Below are positions 45,873 to 58,024 of a DNA stretch of 64,000 nucleotides, piece by piece. Under the pieces are notes generated by a model that ran no database searches, was not told the DNA's origin, and saw only the letters and a list, made by a program, of their open reading frames with translations. A program made the translations under genes and the position numbers. The stretch is from Cryptomeria japonica (taxonomy: Eukaryota > Streptophyta > Pinopsida > Cupressales > Cupressaceae): positions 262,972,624 to 263,036,623 of the forward strand of contig NC_081406.1 of NCBI RefSeq assembly GCF_030272615.1, written 5' to 3'. Position 1 is the first letter of the stretch. The number at the start of each line of letters is the position of its first letter.

Positions 45873-48800
45873 GAAGTACACCATTGATTTGAGGACCCAG
45901 GTTGTCGGCGAGGAACTTGCGTCATTTGACTTAGATTCAGAGGATTCAAACAGATGGGAGTGGGACTCCTATGAAGGTAAAGACAAGAGGGAACCAAACG
46001 AGGAAGGAGTGCTTGAACTCGGTGGATGTTCAGAAGATGACACTTCCTCATTGAATGGACTCTTCCACTGGCAAATGGAAGACTATGAAGTGTTTCACCT
46101 TGCTTGTCACATGCTACAGATTGAGGATGAGCCAGGCGAGGAGGAGGAGGTCTTGCCATAGTACACGAAGTATAAGGAGGGAGACGCCAAAGTGAATGAT
46201 GTTTCGGCGTACGAATTCTCAAAGGATAGACCAATGCGGAATGAAGACCCCACTGTGAAGGAGACAAACTTAGGAGACATTGCCAACCCCCGAAATGTTT
46301 GGGTAGGCGACAATTGGAGCCCGGTGCTGAAGGCCGCAACATTCAAAATATTCTTGGAATACAAGGACGTATTCGCGTGGTCCTACAAGGATCTGAAGGG
46401 GGTCCTGCTAGAAATGTGTGTCCATCGGATACCATTGGTCCCGGGAGCCCAACTGGTATGGAAGAGGCCACACCGAATGAATAAGAACTATGCTACCAAA
46501 GTGAATGAAGAGATCAAACGGATGCTGGAGGCCGGCATCATATTTCGGGTGGAGACAAGTGAGTGGGTCTCGCCGATTGTGATCTCACTCAAGAAGGAGG
46601 CCAATCAGATCCGCATCTGCGTGGATTTTCAGTGCCTCAACGTAGTCACCATCAAGGACCCGTTTCCTATACCCTTCACAGACAACATCCTGGAGGAGGT
46701 GGCTGGCCATGAAATGTACTCATTTCTCAATGGCTTCTCAGGATACAACCAGATTTCGATAGCTAAGGAGGACAATTTGAAGACCACCTTTGTGGTGGAA
46801 GATGGAGTCTATGCGTACAATCGGATGCCATTCGGGTTGTGCAATGCTCCTGCAACCTTCTAGAGGATAGTCCTTCACATTTTCGATAAGATGTCGGTGG
46901 GAAATTTAAAGCCTTTTTGGATGATTGGTCAATTTTTAGTAGCGAAGACCTTCACTTGGTAGTGCTAAGAGAGTGCATGGAGAGATGCCGAAGGGCCAGG
47001 CTCGCCTTAAATCCACAGAAATGCAAATTCATGGTACCACAAGGAAAGTTGTTGGGCCATATCGTTTGTAAAGCTGGACTGAAAACTGACCCGGATAAGG
47101 TACCGGTAATTGTAGAAATGGAGTCACCCATTGATGTGATGGGAGTCAAGTCATTCTTGGGACACATCGGATATTACCGGAAGTTCATTAAGAACTTTGC
47201 CCAACTTTCATTTCCATTGGACAAACTGACAAGGAAGGGCGAACTGTACATATGGGAATCGGCACAAGGGGAAGCATTCGAGGAACTCAAGAGGAGACTG
47301 GTGGTAGCACCCATTCTGGCCTATCCAAACTGGGACCGAGAATTCCATGTACACGTGGATGCCTCAAACTATGCCATTGGGGCTACACTGGCGCAAGAAG
47401 GGGGACATGGGTTGGATCATCCCATCTACTTTGCCAGTTGGTTGATGTCGAAAGCCAAGAAGAACTACAGTACCACCGAGAGGGAAGCCCTCGGAATGGT
47501 CTATGCCGTACAAAAATTTCGGCACTACTTGCTGGCGACACCCTTCACTTTCTATGTGGAACACCAGGCTTTGATGTACCTGGTAAACAAACCCATCATC
47601 CAAGGCAGGATAAGCAGGTGGCTACTGCTCCTTCAGGAGTTCATGTTCACAATAATTGTACGGCCAAGCAAGAGCCATGTCATTGCTGACCAGTTGTCCC
47701 GGATTAGGTCTGGAGAGTCGCCAGAGGGGGTGAATGATGACTTTCTAGATGCTCACCTATTCAAGATCGCAATACTGCCACCATGGTATATTGCCATCGG
47801 GGAATATCTTTCTACCTCCATATTCCCCCAAGGTATGCCACCGGGAGAATGAAGAAAACTCGTGTTGAGAAGCCGCACGTTTCAGTTGATTAATGGATTG
47901 TTGTATAAAATGGGACCCGACCAGGTGTTACGTCGATGTGTGATGGAGGAAGAGGTGCCAAGCGTTCTGAGGGAGGCACATGAGGGGCTAGCGGGAGGCC
48001 ATATGGGACCAGACACTACGTCAAGAAAGGTGTTGCTAGTAGGCCTGTGGTGGCCCACATTGTATAATGATGCCAGAGAATGGGTAGTAGGTTGTGATAC
48101 GTTTCAGAGAGTGGGGAAGCCGCTAAAGAGGGATTTCATGCCCCTCAACCCTTCGCATGCTCAGGAACTGTTTGAGCGCTGGGGGTTGGATTTTATCGGG
48201 CCACTCATGGCCAGCGGCGCTAGGAGGTGTTGCTACATTGTGGTAGCCACAGAATATTTAACCAAGTGGGTTGAAGCGCGGGCCCTACCTGACAACTCAG
48301 CCGTAAGTACATCAAGATTTATTTATGAGCAAATCATCACATGGTATTGTATCCCTATGCATTTGACCAACGACAGGGGTGGACATTTTGTGAACCATGT
48401 TATTAAACTCCTCACTATTGAATTAAAATTTTTTCATTCATTGGCTAGTCCCTATTACCTGCGAGCCAATGGGCAGGCCGAGGCTACCAACAAGATTCTC
48501 ATGGGGGTAATCTACAAGTCGTGCGGTGTCAAGGGAGAAGACTAGGAAGAAAAATTACCTTTGGCCTTGTGGGCCTATCGCACAACCTACAAGGTGACCA
48601 CCGACTAGACTCCGTTCCAACTTATGTACGGGCAGAAAGCTGTTGTGCCAGCGGAATTCATGGTGCCAAGCCTCCGCATTGCAATCGAGAACAAACTAGG
48701 GGACATGGAGAGCCTAAGGGAGAGATTCTATGTCTTGAACAAGCTGGACGAGAAAAGAATGATGGCCTAGTGGGCTACAGAGGCAGCCCAACAAAGGAGG

Positions 48801-49076
48801 AAGCTATGGCACGACAAGCACTTGAAACGAATGAGGTTTGCTCCAGGACAACTAGTACTGAAATATAATGGGCATAATGAGATTAAATTAGGCAAATTCA
48901 AGGTACGATGGTTAGGACCATATAAAGTCCGCGAGGTGGCAGAGAACGGGGCAGTGAAGTTGTGGACACTGGATGGACGAGTGGTTGCAGGTAGTACCAA
49001 TGGGTCGAAATTAAAACTGTATCACGAGCAGAGGCAATGGACCGACCCCGAATCCTCCCTAAGAAATAATAATTAA
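45856..49076 (+). pseudogene. Ty3 reverse transcriptase, RNase H and integrase
   Basis: Reverse transcriptase: WVSPIVISLKKEANQIRICV and RMPFGLCNAPATF, then a TAG (46861-46863) where Gln is expected. After a frameshift near 46900 comes FLDDWSIFS, the FxDD catalytic box. RNase H: HVDASNYAIGATLAQE, TEREAL and VEHQAL (D-to-E at a conserved site). Integrase: a zinc finger with CDTFQR instead of CxxC, then WGLDFIGP, TNDRGGHF and ANGQAEATNK carrying the D, D and E residues, and a C-terminal GPYKV block. Other stops: TAG at 46159, TGA at 47850, and TAGs near 48543, 48606 and 48768. Confidence 0.85.
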
Positions 49077-49169
49077 AAAAAAATTGTACGATAGGTGGTC
49101 GTACGGGGTTAAAAAAAATAAAAATAAAAATGAAAAAATGAAAAAAGCACCATACGACGGAACGCGTTG

Positions 49170-49365
49170 GTGGCACCACGGACCCACCGTATGGTGGAGC
49201 CCCGCGTGCCCACTGTGCGGTGGTACGGCGTGCTCACCGTGCGGTGGCACGACGTGTCCACCGTGCGGTGGAGCCCGCGTGCTCCCGTGCAGTGGCACGA
49301 CGTGCTCCCGTGCGGTGGAGCCACATGCTCACCATACGGTGGAGCCCGTGCTCCCACCGTAGGGG
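49170..49365. repeat. GC-rich palindromic minisatellite
   Basis: About eight units of roughly 20-30 bp are built on CCACCGTGCGGTGG (an inverted repeat CCACCG/CGGTGG) alternating with CACGACGTG and GAGCCCGCGTGC. It lies between integrase and the extra ORF. The composition contrasts sharply with the AT-rich flanks. Confidence 0.8.
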
Positions 49366-49554
49366 GAGTTATATTACCCTGCAACAGAACAATTAAAACA
49401 AAGGAAATTTTTTTCGAGGGGCAGTAGCAATTGGAGGAAAAGTTCTTGGAGGGAAATAGGCACGTGAAGCTCGTTATTCTAACCCTATTTTTTTTTAAAG
49501 AGGGCACAAAAGACAAAGGCATAATTATTTAATGGACGCCAGTGGTGGGGAAAA

Positions 49555-52121
49555 TTGGCAAAAGCAGTTACAACAGTTATCTGCACAGTGCCGTCAACCT
49601 TTGGGAATACGAACGCTGTTTGGATCTTTCCTTCGGGTGTGAAGGTCAAGGGCGACATGGTGGACAACAACAAAAGTAAAGGGAAAAAGGTACAACCTAA
49701 AGTGCAGCAGCAGATGGCAACAAAGAATGATGTGACGATGGACACCATTACCTTCGAGGGTTTGACTGGAACAGATTGCAGGAAATGGTGGAACGAGACC
49801 CCACATGATGACCCCATGAAGACATAGCTGCGATAGACACAGGTACAGTGGGGCATCCAGATGCCCATTTTTTGTATTAAGGACTTTGAGGTGGTGTTGC
49901 AGGCCATGATTGGGCCTATGACCCACACAGGCAATAGTCTGTAATTGATTACGAGCACCGATAGATTACAGCATCCTTCGTCTCGACAAAATTTACAAGA
50001 GGTTTTTCTATTCCGGGGGTGCAAGGAAAGAAAGTGGACAAGGCCCACAAAATATCCTTGGATCTAAAAGATAAACTTCTCAAGCTCATGTGCCGTGACG
50101 ACCTCACACAAACAGAACTTGATAGTCTCCAGCATGCAAGCAAAGGAAGAGGTCTGAAGAAGTCGTTCTTGAGAGAGGGGATCTGGCGGTGCCTTGTGGA
50201 TGTATCGAATAGCCGCCTGATGGGAGCGAGTAGGGCCTCAAATATTTCCATGGCACAGGTACTGCTGGTGAATGGCATCCATAATGGTGTAGTATATGAT
50301 TGGGCATTAGTACTAGCAGATAGGATGGAGGAATTCATGACCCTCCAACACAGGACCTTCTACATGCCCTACCACATGATTGGACTCTTCTTGGATGCGG
50401 TACGCCTTCAGGGCTCATCGGACGCACAACACTTGGCACCACACAGTTGCATACACCCTGGGCAGCCCCCTATATTTTATTGGATTCACTTGGATACCAT
50501 GGCAATGAGCAGAGATACACACTCAGCCAAGAAACGAAAGCGGCAAGTGGTGGTGTCGGAGGTGGAGACAGAGTCGGAGTCCCCGTCTAGTGACCTGATT
50601 GAGGAGGTAGAAGACAAGAGCGACACATCATAGGCCACTGGGGGTAGTTTCAGATTGGTGGGTAGAGGCGCACAACAGGTGGAGGAGGAGACGGGGACAA
50701 CATCTTCTACAGTAGCACAGATGGCCACACTTCCACCTCTCTCAGTTGTGCCAGCAACAGCCACACGACCCTCAGGTGAGCTACCCGAGCAGACGACTCT
50801 TTCTGGAGCGGCACTATTGGTAGTGCCGGTTCCTGGTTTTGGGTAGGGCAGGACACCCATGATTATAGTCCCCCCACAAGTAGTTGCAACAGTGGTAGCC
50901 TTACTAGAGCATCACGTGGTTGACGACAGGAGTCTCACGGCAACAGTAGAGGTTGGGGAAAGTAGTGGGAAGGTAGAAAGGGAGGCCATATGAGCAAAGC
51001 AGCTTGGAGGGAGTGGTATGCCTTCCCAGATGGATACGCCTTCCTAGATGGATATGCCTTCCCAAATGGACATGAGTGCGTGGCTGAGTCGGTACAAAAT
51101 GACGCCACTAGCACCAGTTGGAGTAGCGGTCCTCTCCCCACGGCGGGAGCCAAGTCTGCACGAGATTGTGGACCTGGTCGAAGATAGTCCACCAACACGG
51201 ATTGTGCAGAGTGACCACTCACCCATTCATGAGTTCGTGCTGAGTCCTAGACAGGAAGAGGAGTTGATTCCCAGGCCCCTGCATGAGGAGCCATTCCAAA
51301 GTCCTCACAGAGATGGTGTCCTAGCATCTCCGAGAGTGGAGGGCGATAGGGAATTGGAGCAGTTCCTTGTTGATATGGTTGTGGAAGCCTGATGGATGGT
51401 AGCCTCTGCGCGGTCTCATGGAGATACTCGGACAAAGGAGGAGTTGTAGCAGCTACTTGGGTTTATGAGGGGAAGTTGCACAGCACACTTCACACAATGT
51501 TTTGAGTTTGGTGGATGGCTTGCTATGGAGACCTTACAGATGTTGGAGGATTGGGGCCTCCGCGAACAGGTTGGTGAGACCAGTAGACAGTCCTTGTTGC
51601 AGCGGATAGAGCAGGTTTTCCGAGAGATCTACTATGAGTTGCGGAGGACACAGTTTATTGCCGAGAGTATCGAGACCCAGCGCCAGGAGACTTTGTTGGC
51701 ACGAGACGAGTTGGTTGCTCGATCCCAGCAGTTGGAGGAGTCGCACAGAGAGCAATTGGCTTGGGAGAAGCCCTCATGCAAGGCAGAGCGCGCTACCTTG
51801 GACTTAGTGCTAGCCGAGGAGAGGTCGGCGAAGTGTGCCTTGGAGGTAGAGTTGGCAGACGCTCGCGAGGACAGGGCTTTGTTGGAGAGTCGCCTAGGTA
51901 GTGCCTTGGAGATGGTAGAGCAGAAAGATAAAGAGGTCTTGGAGGCGGCAATGATGGTGAAGATAGTGATGGAACGCCAGATGGTTGCAGAGTTGGACCT
52001 CAAGCTGCGGACTGAGCAGGTCTATGAGCTACGGGCTTGCTTGACAGCCGCACCCCGCACATTGGCACCCTCTTCATCAGGGACGCCCTTTGCACCCCCT
52101 AGTTTTTGTGTTTTGTTGTAA
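49555..52121 (+). pseudogene. Extra 3' ORF of the Athila/Tat-like element, unknown protein
   Basis: The N-terminal part (49555-50018) is in another frame. From 50019 one frame continues to 52121, through TAG or TGA stops at about 50631, 50844, 50991, 51045, 51390 and 51447. It includes DKAHKISLDLKDKLLKLMC and WALVLADRMEEF. A basic stretch KKRKRQ is followed by an S/E-rich segment. A proline/serine-rich region has a three-unit PSQMD(T/M) repeat, and a long coiled coil (51520-52030) runs to the stop. Tat/Athila elements often have an ORF here, of unknown role. Its layout (globular, basic, coiled coil) resembles the giant-LTR ORF, but I see no clear sequence match. Confidence 0.65.
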
Positions 52122-52177
52122 CTTGTAACAATGTATTCCCCATTTTGTTTGTAAGTTGTCCGGAGACGACCTTGTTT

Positions 52178-52192
52178 TTTTGGGGGGGATGA
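52178..52192 (+). other. Polypurine tract
   Basis: GGGGGGGATGA directly precedes the LTR start TGTTAGCGG and would prime plus-strand DNA synthesis. Confidence 0.75.
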
Positions 52193-52476
52193 TGTTAGCG
52201 GTAATATAGTACGAGAATAAAACCATAGTTAATTAAGTAGTACTTGTCTTTGTTAGTATGGTAACCAAGGGATGGTAGTTACGGGTGCGACAGTTGCGCC
52301 TCGCACCCCCTCGGTTCCTTTATATACCATGGAAGGTCACTTGTAAAGACATGCATGATTACGAATGGAATAGTATCTCTTATATTTGCTTGATCTTATC
52401 TGGTATCTATGGCATAATTTTTTTGCATTGAGTATTCTATTTGTATGTTTTAAACTGTTCACCCAGAGGGTAAACA
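52193..52476 (+). repeat. 3' LTR of the Athila/Tat-like element (284 bp)
   Basis: It runs from TGTTAGCGGTAATATAG to AGAGGGTAAACA and is colinear with the LTR at 56292-56573. Shared blocks include AATAAAAC, GTTAATTAAGT, TATATAC, ATGAATGGAATA-like and ATCTATGGCAT. The TATA region is CCTTTATATACC. The next bases, GACGC, should be the target duplication, but the 5' partner is missing. Confidence 0.85.
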
Positions 52477-52485
52477 GACGCGAAG

Positions 52486-55380
52486 GGTAAATCTTTGCAG
52501 ATTTGGAGCATTTCCACCTTAGTTTCTCCACCAAGACTCTACAAAATAAAATATTGAAGAGTTAGAAAGAAAAGTCAAAACATATATTATCAAATTATCA
52601 ATAGTTGTAGACTTGTAAATTTGAAATTTGTAGCTTGTTAGATGCATGTGAAAGACTCCAAATATTATACCTGGTGTTTGAGTAGTTCTTTCTCTCTTAG
52701 CTAGATCTAAAGAGAAAAGATTACCCTTTTTTTCCATATAATCATCCAATTCAACCACAATGCGGTCTATCACCTCAACATTGGATGTCAACGTTTGAAT
52801 GCATGTAGCGAGGCCCTTTATAACCTCTCCACTAGGACTTGAGAAGGAATCTGAGTAGAAAAAAGTAGGGTTGAGGAAGTATCCTATTGCATGGATGGGT
52901 TGGTGGAGTTGATTGTTCCACCTCCCATTAATAATTTTCCATAAGGGATCAAATTTGAGGCGGTCCCCCCTTAATAATGTTTGGTAGACTCCTTGGCCCT
53001 ATCCATGGCCTCATATAGATACCCCATTGGTGTTTTTCCCCATCTACCAAGCGGATTACTCTAACCAAGGGCTTTGACACCTACAATTTAAAAATATAAA
53101 AAAGATTAAAGTTACACATTTATAATGAAAGACTTGAATTAAAAAAGTTAAATATACTATTTGAACTTTTGAAGTTACCTTCACAATCTCTATAGCTCTT
53201 TGTGCGAATAGGTTGTTGAAGCTAATGCATGCAACACTTTCTTCTTCAAGCTTCTTTGAATAAGCTGAGTCTAGCCATGCTTGACTCACAAACATTTGTT
53301 TCAAAGCCGACAATGAACCAAGAATGCTTTGCAACATTAAGAAAACTGTTGCAAGCCTTTAAACACTCGATCTTACCAATTTTTTTCCCTTGGGTGTGTT
53401 CTCTCATCATGTGAAGAACCCAAGGGTGATTGTAGATATATTTTGTAATCCTCCTTGCATCCTCTACAACTGGTGTCACCGAATCAAGTTTGGCTATTTC
53501 CTCCAAAAGAAGGTCAAGGACATGTGTTGCACAAGGTGTCCAAAAAGGTGTGCTATGTTTCTCTTGGAGGATTCTACTAGTTGTCACATTTTGCTGTATT
53601 ATCAGTTACTATTTGCACTACATTTTCAACTGCCACCTCCATGACAACTTGCTCCAACATTAGAGCCAAATTGTTTGCATTTGTCATTTTGGTGGAGGCA
53701 TCCACTGATTTCAAGAATCCCACATTATTTTTGCGAGCAACCAAAAAATTGATTGTAGTGTGTTTTTTCGCATCCATCCAACCATTAGAAAGAATAGTGT
53801 AGCCGTATTTTTTCCAATCATTTCTTTTCTCTTCCTCCACTTCTCTTGCCCTATTAGTTGCATTCATGAGCAACCTACAAGTACGAAATAAAATTAAGTA
53901 CACAATTTTAACTTTTAAAGAAATAATTTAAATTCAACATAAATTATCATAAATTGAGTCCAAATTTTAAAACTCAACATAAGTTATCAAAAAATTTAAG
54001 TCAACTGAACTAACCTCCCACTCAAGTTTGTGTGAGAAGGCACCTTGTAGCCTTTTCCTGCAACTACCAATGGAGTAACCAAATTATGCCAATAAGGATT
54101 ATTTGGCACATTGAAAGGTATGCTATTAAAGTACCAAAAATCAGCACATGCAATGTCTACATGCTCATGTGCCTCCCTATTCCTCCCAGTTGCCTCCAAT
54201 GATGGCTGTGCTTCAGGTGTGTTTTTGGGCACAAAATAATAATGTATAAGAGACGGTGTTATTGGTGGTACTGATGTTGATGCTCTACTAGAAGAAGCTG
54301 AAGTGGTGCCTATGGTGGTGGTGGAGTTGCGGATATGTGGGCCACGAAGAGAGTCCACCATGCTCTGAAGTGCTTCTTCATCTGCTTCAAGGTTGACTGG
54401 GGCACCTTGAGAAGCAACTATGGCTTCTTGCATGGCTAGCTCTGACCTCTCCCTTCGCAATTTTTTCTCTTCCGTGGCTGCAAGTATGACATTCATTTCT
54501 CTTTTTATTTCCTTAGTGGTCTTAGGACAACCCCTGACATCATGCTTATTGATGCCTGCGAGATGGTATTTAAGGCAGTTTATGCCTCCATGAAATATTC
54601 TTTCTCATTGTATGCAAAAAATTGAACCAGGTTTTGGTCCTTGATAGGCATACTCCTAAACAAGATCCCTAGCTCCTTTAGGACGAGTGCCTACAAATGA
54701 TGGTGGAGGCACCGACCTTGATGGGACAGACCTTGAAGCTAAACCAGATGCAGTTCACCTTATCTATTTGCCATTATATATTGACCTACACAAACAAAGT
54801 GAAAGCACAAGTTAATATTTTAATAAAAAAATTAACAAATAAATTAAATTAGTTTAAATGATTATAGATTAGTTGAAATTAGTAAAAATTTAATCTAATC
54901 TAAGATTCAAAATAAAAAGGATTCAAACTATAAAACATTGGTAGGGTTTGAAAAAATTGTGAAAACAATGACAAAATTGTCAAAAAATGGTGAAAAATCA
55001 TGTTCTTGGCATTGATGTTTTTTTTCAAACCTAGAACTAGCAAAACAAAGCAAAATTAAAAAAAGAAAAGAAAACGAAAATAAGAAAACCAACCTGGAAA
55101 TCCAATTTGCTTTTCAAATTCACTCAAAATCCTATTCAAATCTCCAATCTTTGGTGCAAAATAGCTACAATCAGGGTTCAAACACATCCCAAGGGTTTTT
55201 CTTGGTTGGAGGAGCAAAGAGGATGAAAAAAACTTGCCAAAAACTCTGCGATTTTTGGCCAAAAATTCGGGTGAGTCTTTGTGTGAGTAGTTAGGAGAAA
55301 AAATCGCTGAGCAAAAAAGCTTGATAGTTTTTCGCGACAGCACGAGTTTTCTACGAGTCTTGCATCTTTGCCCCTAGGTA
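52486..55380 (-). pseudogene. hAT-family transposase with BED finger, introns retained
   Basis: Minus strand. The BED-finger end (INCLKYHLAGINKHDVRGCP) lies at about 54500-54600. A linker follows, then the DUF659-type core: GWMDAKKHTTINFLVARKNN, FLKSVDAS, VVQIVTDNTAKCDN, FWTPCATHVLDLLLEEIAKL and YIYNHPWVLHMMR. Then KFDPLWKIINGRWNNQLHQP and AIGYFLNPTFFY lead to the dimerisation start (SWWRN, stop, GGNAPNLQRF). GT-AG introns are at 53875-54014, 53081-53178 and 52539-52670. Stops and the missing C-terminal end at 52486 show it is dead. ACTCG-rich repeats at 55220-55370 may be its 5' terminal region. Confidence 0.85.
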
Positions 55381-56291
55381 CAAAACAACTAGCTGTATGA
55401 CTAGATCTAACGTTGAGTGAGGTTTTGGTTTTGATTCTTAGCTTTTCATTCTCTCTTGAAAAGAGCTATTTTTCTTGTGCAAGCATTGGATAGAGGAATT
55501 GATGATTGTTGTGGGTAGAGTTAATATAGAGTTGGACTTGTAATGTATACATATTTTAAACTTTCTAATTCAAGGATCAAGTCAAGGTAAATACCAAATG
55601 GAACAATTTTTCCCTCTTTCTTTCTTTCTTTTCTTTTTCTTCTTCATTTTTCATGTTTTCTATTTTTATTTTATTGATTCTAAATTCAAAATTCCAAAAA
55701 GAAGAAAGATAAAATCCTAGGTTTTTTGTCATCCTTTAAATTTTTTTGATTTTTATTGTATTTTCCTTAGATTCTTTCTTGAATTTTTTCTTAGTTTTTA
55801 GAATCTAGATTCAAGCTATCTCTACCAATATTTTTTTTGAAGTTACTAAGAGACTTATACCTTGATCCTTGTACTCGTTCTAAAATTGATTGAGTTCCAG
55901 AAAGGTGGTTATTGTGGGACTTGCCATGGTTGAATGTCTCTAGGAGTGCACTTTTGTGTTTGCCAAAGCAACAATGGAAAATTAAAAGTCATGAAAAGTG
56001 ATAAGGACCTGGAAAGCCTGCACTTTTCTAGTTAGAACCAAAGTGTTATTTGGTAAAGATATTTGGCACATGGTTTTTCTCAGCAAGCCACCTACAGATG
56101 AGTGCTTTTGCAAAATTGGATCAAGTACAGGTGGTAGAGGGTCCTAAGGCACATGCTTTTCATATCATGAGCAGAAGTGAGTGGTGAAGTCTTGCGAAGG
56201 GTGTGCTTCTCCATCTATTGTTAGTGAAGACTCCAAAAGTGTGTTTCTGCTTCTTTTGTCAAGAACAAATCTTCCCTCGGTGTGTGCCTAG
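55381..56291. other. Sequence between the hAT relic and the next LTR, no gene
   Basis: It includes a long pyrimidine-rich tract (about 55605-55680). No ORF worth reporting was seen. Confidence 0.35.
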
Positions 56292-56573
56292 TGTTGACAG
56301 CAATATTGTACAGGAAAATAAAACTAGTTAATTAAGTTGTAATTGTCTTGGTTAGTTGGCAACCATGGGGTGGTAGTTGCGGTGCGACGGTTGGTGCTCG
56401 CACCACCTCGGTATTTTTATATACTTCCGAATGTAACTTGTGACGGACAACAATTATGAATGGAATAACATCTCTTATATTGCATTTGATATCTATGGCA
56501 TTATTATTTTGCATTACGTGTTTTATCTGTGCGCTTTAAGTTATTCACCCGAGAGGGTAAACATTTGGCGCCG
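56292..56573 (+). repeat. 5' LTR (282 bp) of the interrupted Athila/Tat-like element
   Basis: TGTTGACAGCAATATTG to GAGAGGGTAAACA, followed three bases later by the primer site. A TATA region TTTTTATATACTTCC lies about 120 bp in. Colinear with 52193-52476. Confidence 0.85.
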
Positions 56574-56575
56574 TT

Positions 56576-56588
56576 GCCTAGACGTACT
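56576..56588 (+). other. Primer-binding site (tRNA-Asp type)
   Basis: TGGCGCCGTTGCC is the primer site known from Athila/Tat elements, complementary to a tRNA-Asp 3' end. Confidence 0.85.
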
Positions 56589-56621
56589 TGGGAACAGAAG
56601 ACGCGGATGGCGCACGGACAC

Positions 56622-58024
56622 GATGGGCCCACCCGTTGGTGAGATAAACCCAGAGGCCGATGACGGACAAACTGAGCTCTACAATGGAGAAGACATTGCG
56701 ACGAGGGAATTTTCAATTCTGCTCCAGGTGGCCATCGAGACATATGTCCGACGAGAAGCCACAGAGGTGGAAATCCCACCAAGTGCCGTGTGGACAGCGC
56801 TGGAGGCTAGCCCGGCAGTAAATCGGTTGATGAACCATCTTCCTTGGTTGCTTGCACAGGCATCGCTGGCACAACAAGCTCGCCTGGAGGAGATTGCCCA
56901 GGAAGAGTGACGCCAACAGATCCTTCAATAGTACGAAGATAGCAGCCAACGGGAAGCGGAACGGGATGGCGCCGGGCTAGGAAGGAATTGAACCTTGAAC
57001 CTTCTATATTCAAATAAAAGTGTCATTGACACGAGTTGTATCTGACGAAATGAATTAATAAAGATGTGTTTTGGTTTATGTATTGTGAATTATGGAAATG
57101 TACGGCAATTAATGCCCAACCTATTGAATAAAGATAGAAATAAAAAAGCAAAAATAGACGAGTGGGATGCCGCACAGAGGGCCTTGATTCTGGAATAGCA
57201 AATAGAACATAGACAGAGGCTGAGGCAACTTGCCGAAGGACGACTTGTCGAAGGGTCGCCCGAAGGGAACCAAGGAGGTGTCACGGAGGGTGCAGAAGTT
57301 GAGGGAAATTTCTACGCGTCGCCAGAACACCGTAGGGTGAGAAGCCACAGAGTTTCTGGAGGAAACAAGGTTACGGAGGAATCTAGTCGAAGAGACTCGG
57401 GATCAGTTTAGAAACTTATCCCTTACGCCACGAAGTGAGGATCACCAAAGCGAGCCAGGAGTGGGTGCAGGTCAGAACGGAGGGGAGGACAACCGTACGG
57501 TTGTAGGTGCTACACACAGTAGGCAAAACACCGTACCTCCAGTCACCCACGTAGGACACACCACCAACGCCGGAGGGAGCGGCGCACAGACGCAGCGACA
57601 ACCACCTCTAGGAAGACGACCCCCATCGATGGCGGGCAAACAAAAGTTGCCTAAATTCAACGGAGATGGCAATGATGACCCCGTATGACACTGTTGTACA
57701 TGTGAGACAATATGGTCAGCCAACGGGGTAGTTGACAAAGCGGATTGGGTGGTGCAGTTCCCTGCCACCCTAAGAGGAGTAGCCATTGATTGGTACTCTG
57801 ATGTGGACAAAACAAAGGTGGGAACATGGGATGACCTACATAAATCTTTTTAGAAGGTGTTTCGACTCCTTCGAGATGATAATGAGATCGTGGCAGAGAT
57901 ACTAAGCACAAAACAGGGAAAGCACGAAACAGTGTGAACATACAACCGACGGTTAAAAGAGTTACTGGGGAGGATGGAGAACCAGTCGACTGACGAACTA
58001 AAGAAAAGATGGTTCGTGGAAGGG
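56622..58024 (+). pseudogene. Athila/Tat-like Gag remnant
   Basis: MGPPVGEINPEADDGQTELY opens a decayed N-terminal part. From about 57630 the Gag core reads KLPKFNGDGNDDPV, CETIWSANG, FPATLRGVAIDWYSD, WDDLHKSF, KVFRLLRDDNEI and TYNRRLKELLGRM. Several in-frame stops sit where Gln, Arg or Trp is expected (for example a TAG after KSF and a TGA before TYNRRL). The frame is cut at 58024 by element D, at a point where Gag should continue into its zinc knuckle. Confidence 0.75.

Larger units (their letters stand above)
45333..52476 (+). mobile_element. Athila/Tat-like Ty3 element lacking gag and 5' LTR
   Basis: Order on the plus strand: aspartic protease, reverse transcriptase, RNase H, integrase, a GC-rich palindromic minisatellite, an extra ORF, polypurine tract, 3' LTR. 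An extra ORF after integrase is typical of Tat/Athila lineages. The 5' end is cut at 45333 next to an LTR fragment. Frameshifts and many TAG stops show it is dead. Confidence 0.85.
56292..58024 (+). mobile_element. Athila/Tat-like Ty3 element, 5' LTR and gag, interrupted by D
   Basis: 5' LTR 56292-56573, primer site from 56576, decayed gag to 58024, then element D begins inside gag. The rest of the element should lie beyond D, outside the window. Its LTR is the same family as the 3' LTR at 52193, but each lacks its partner here. Confidence 0.8.
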
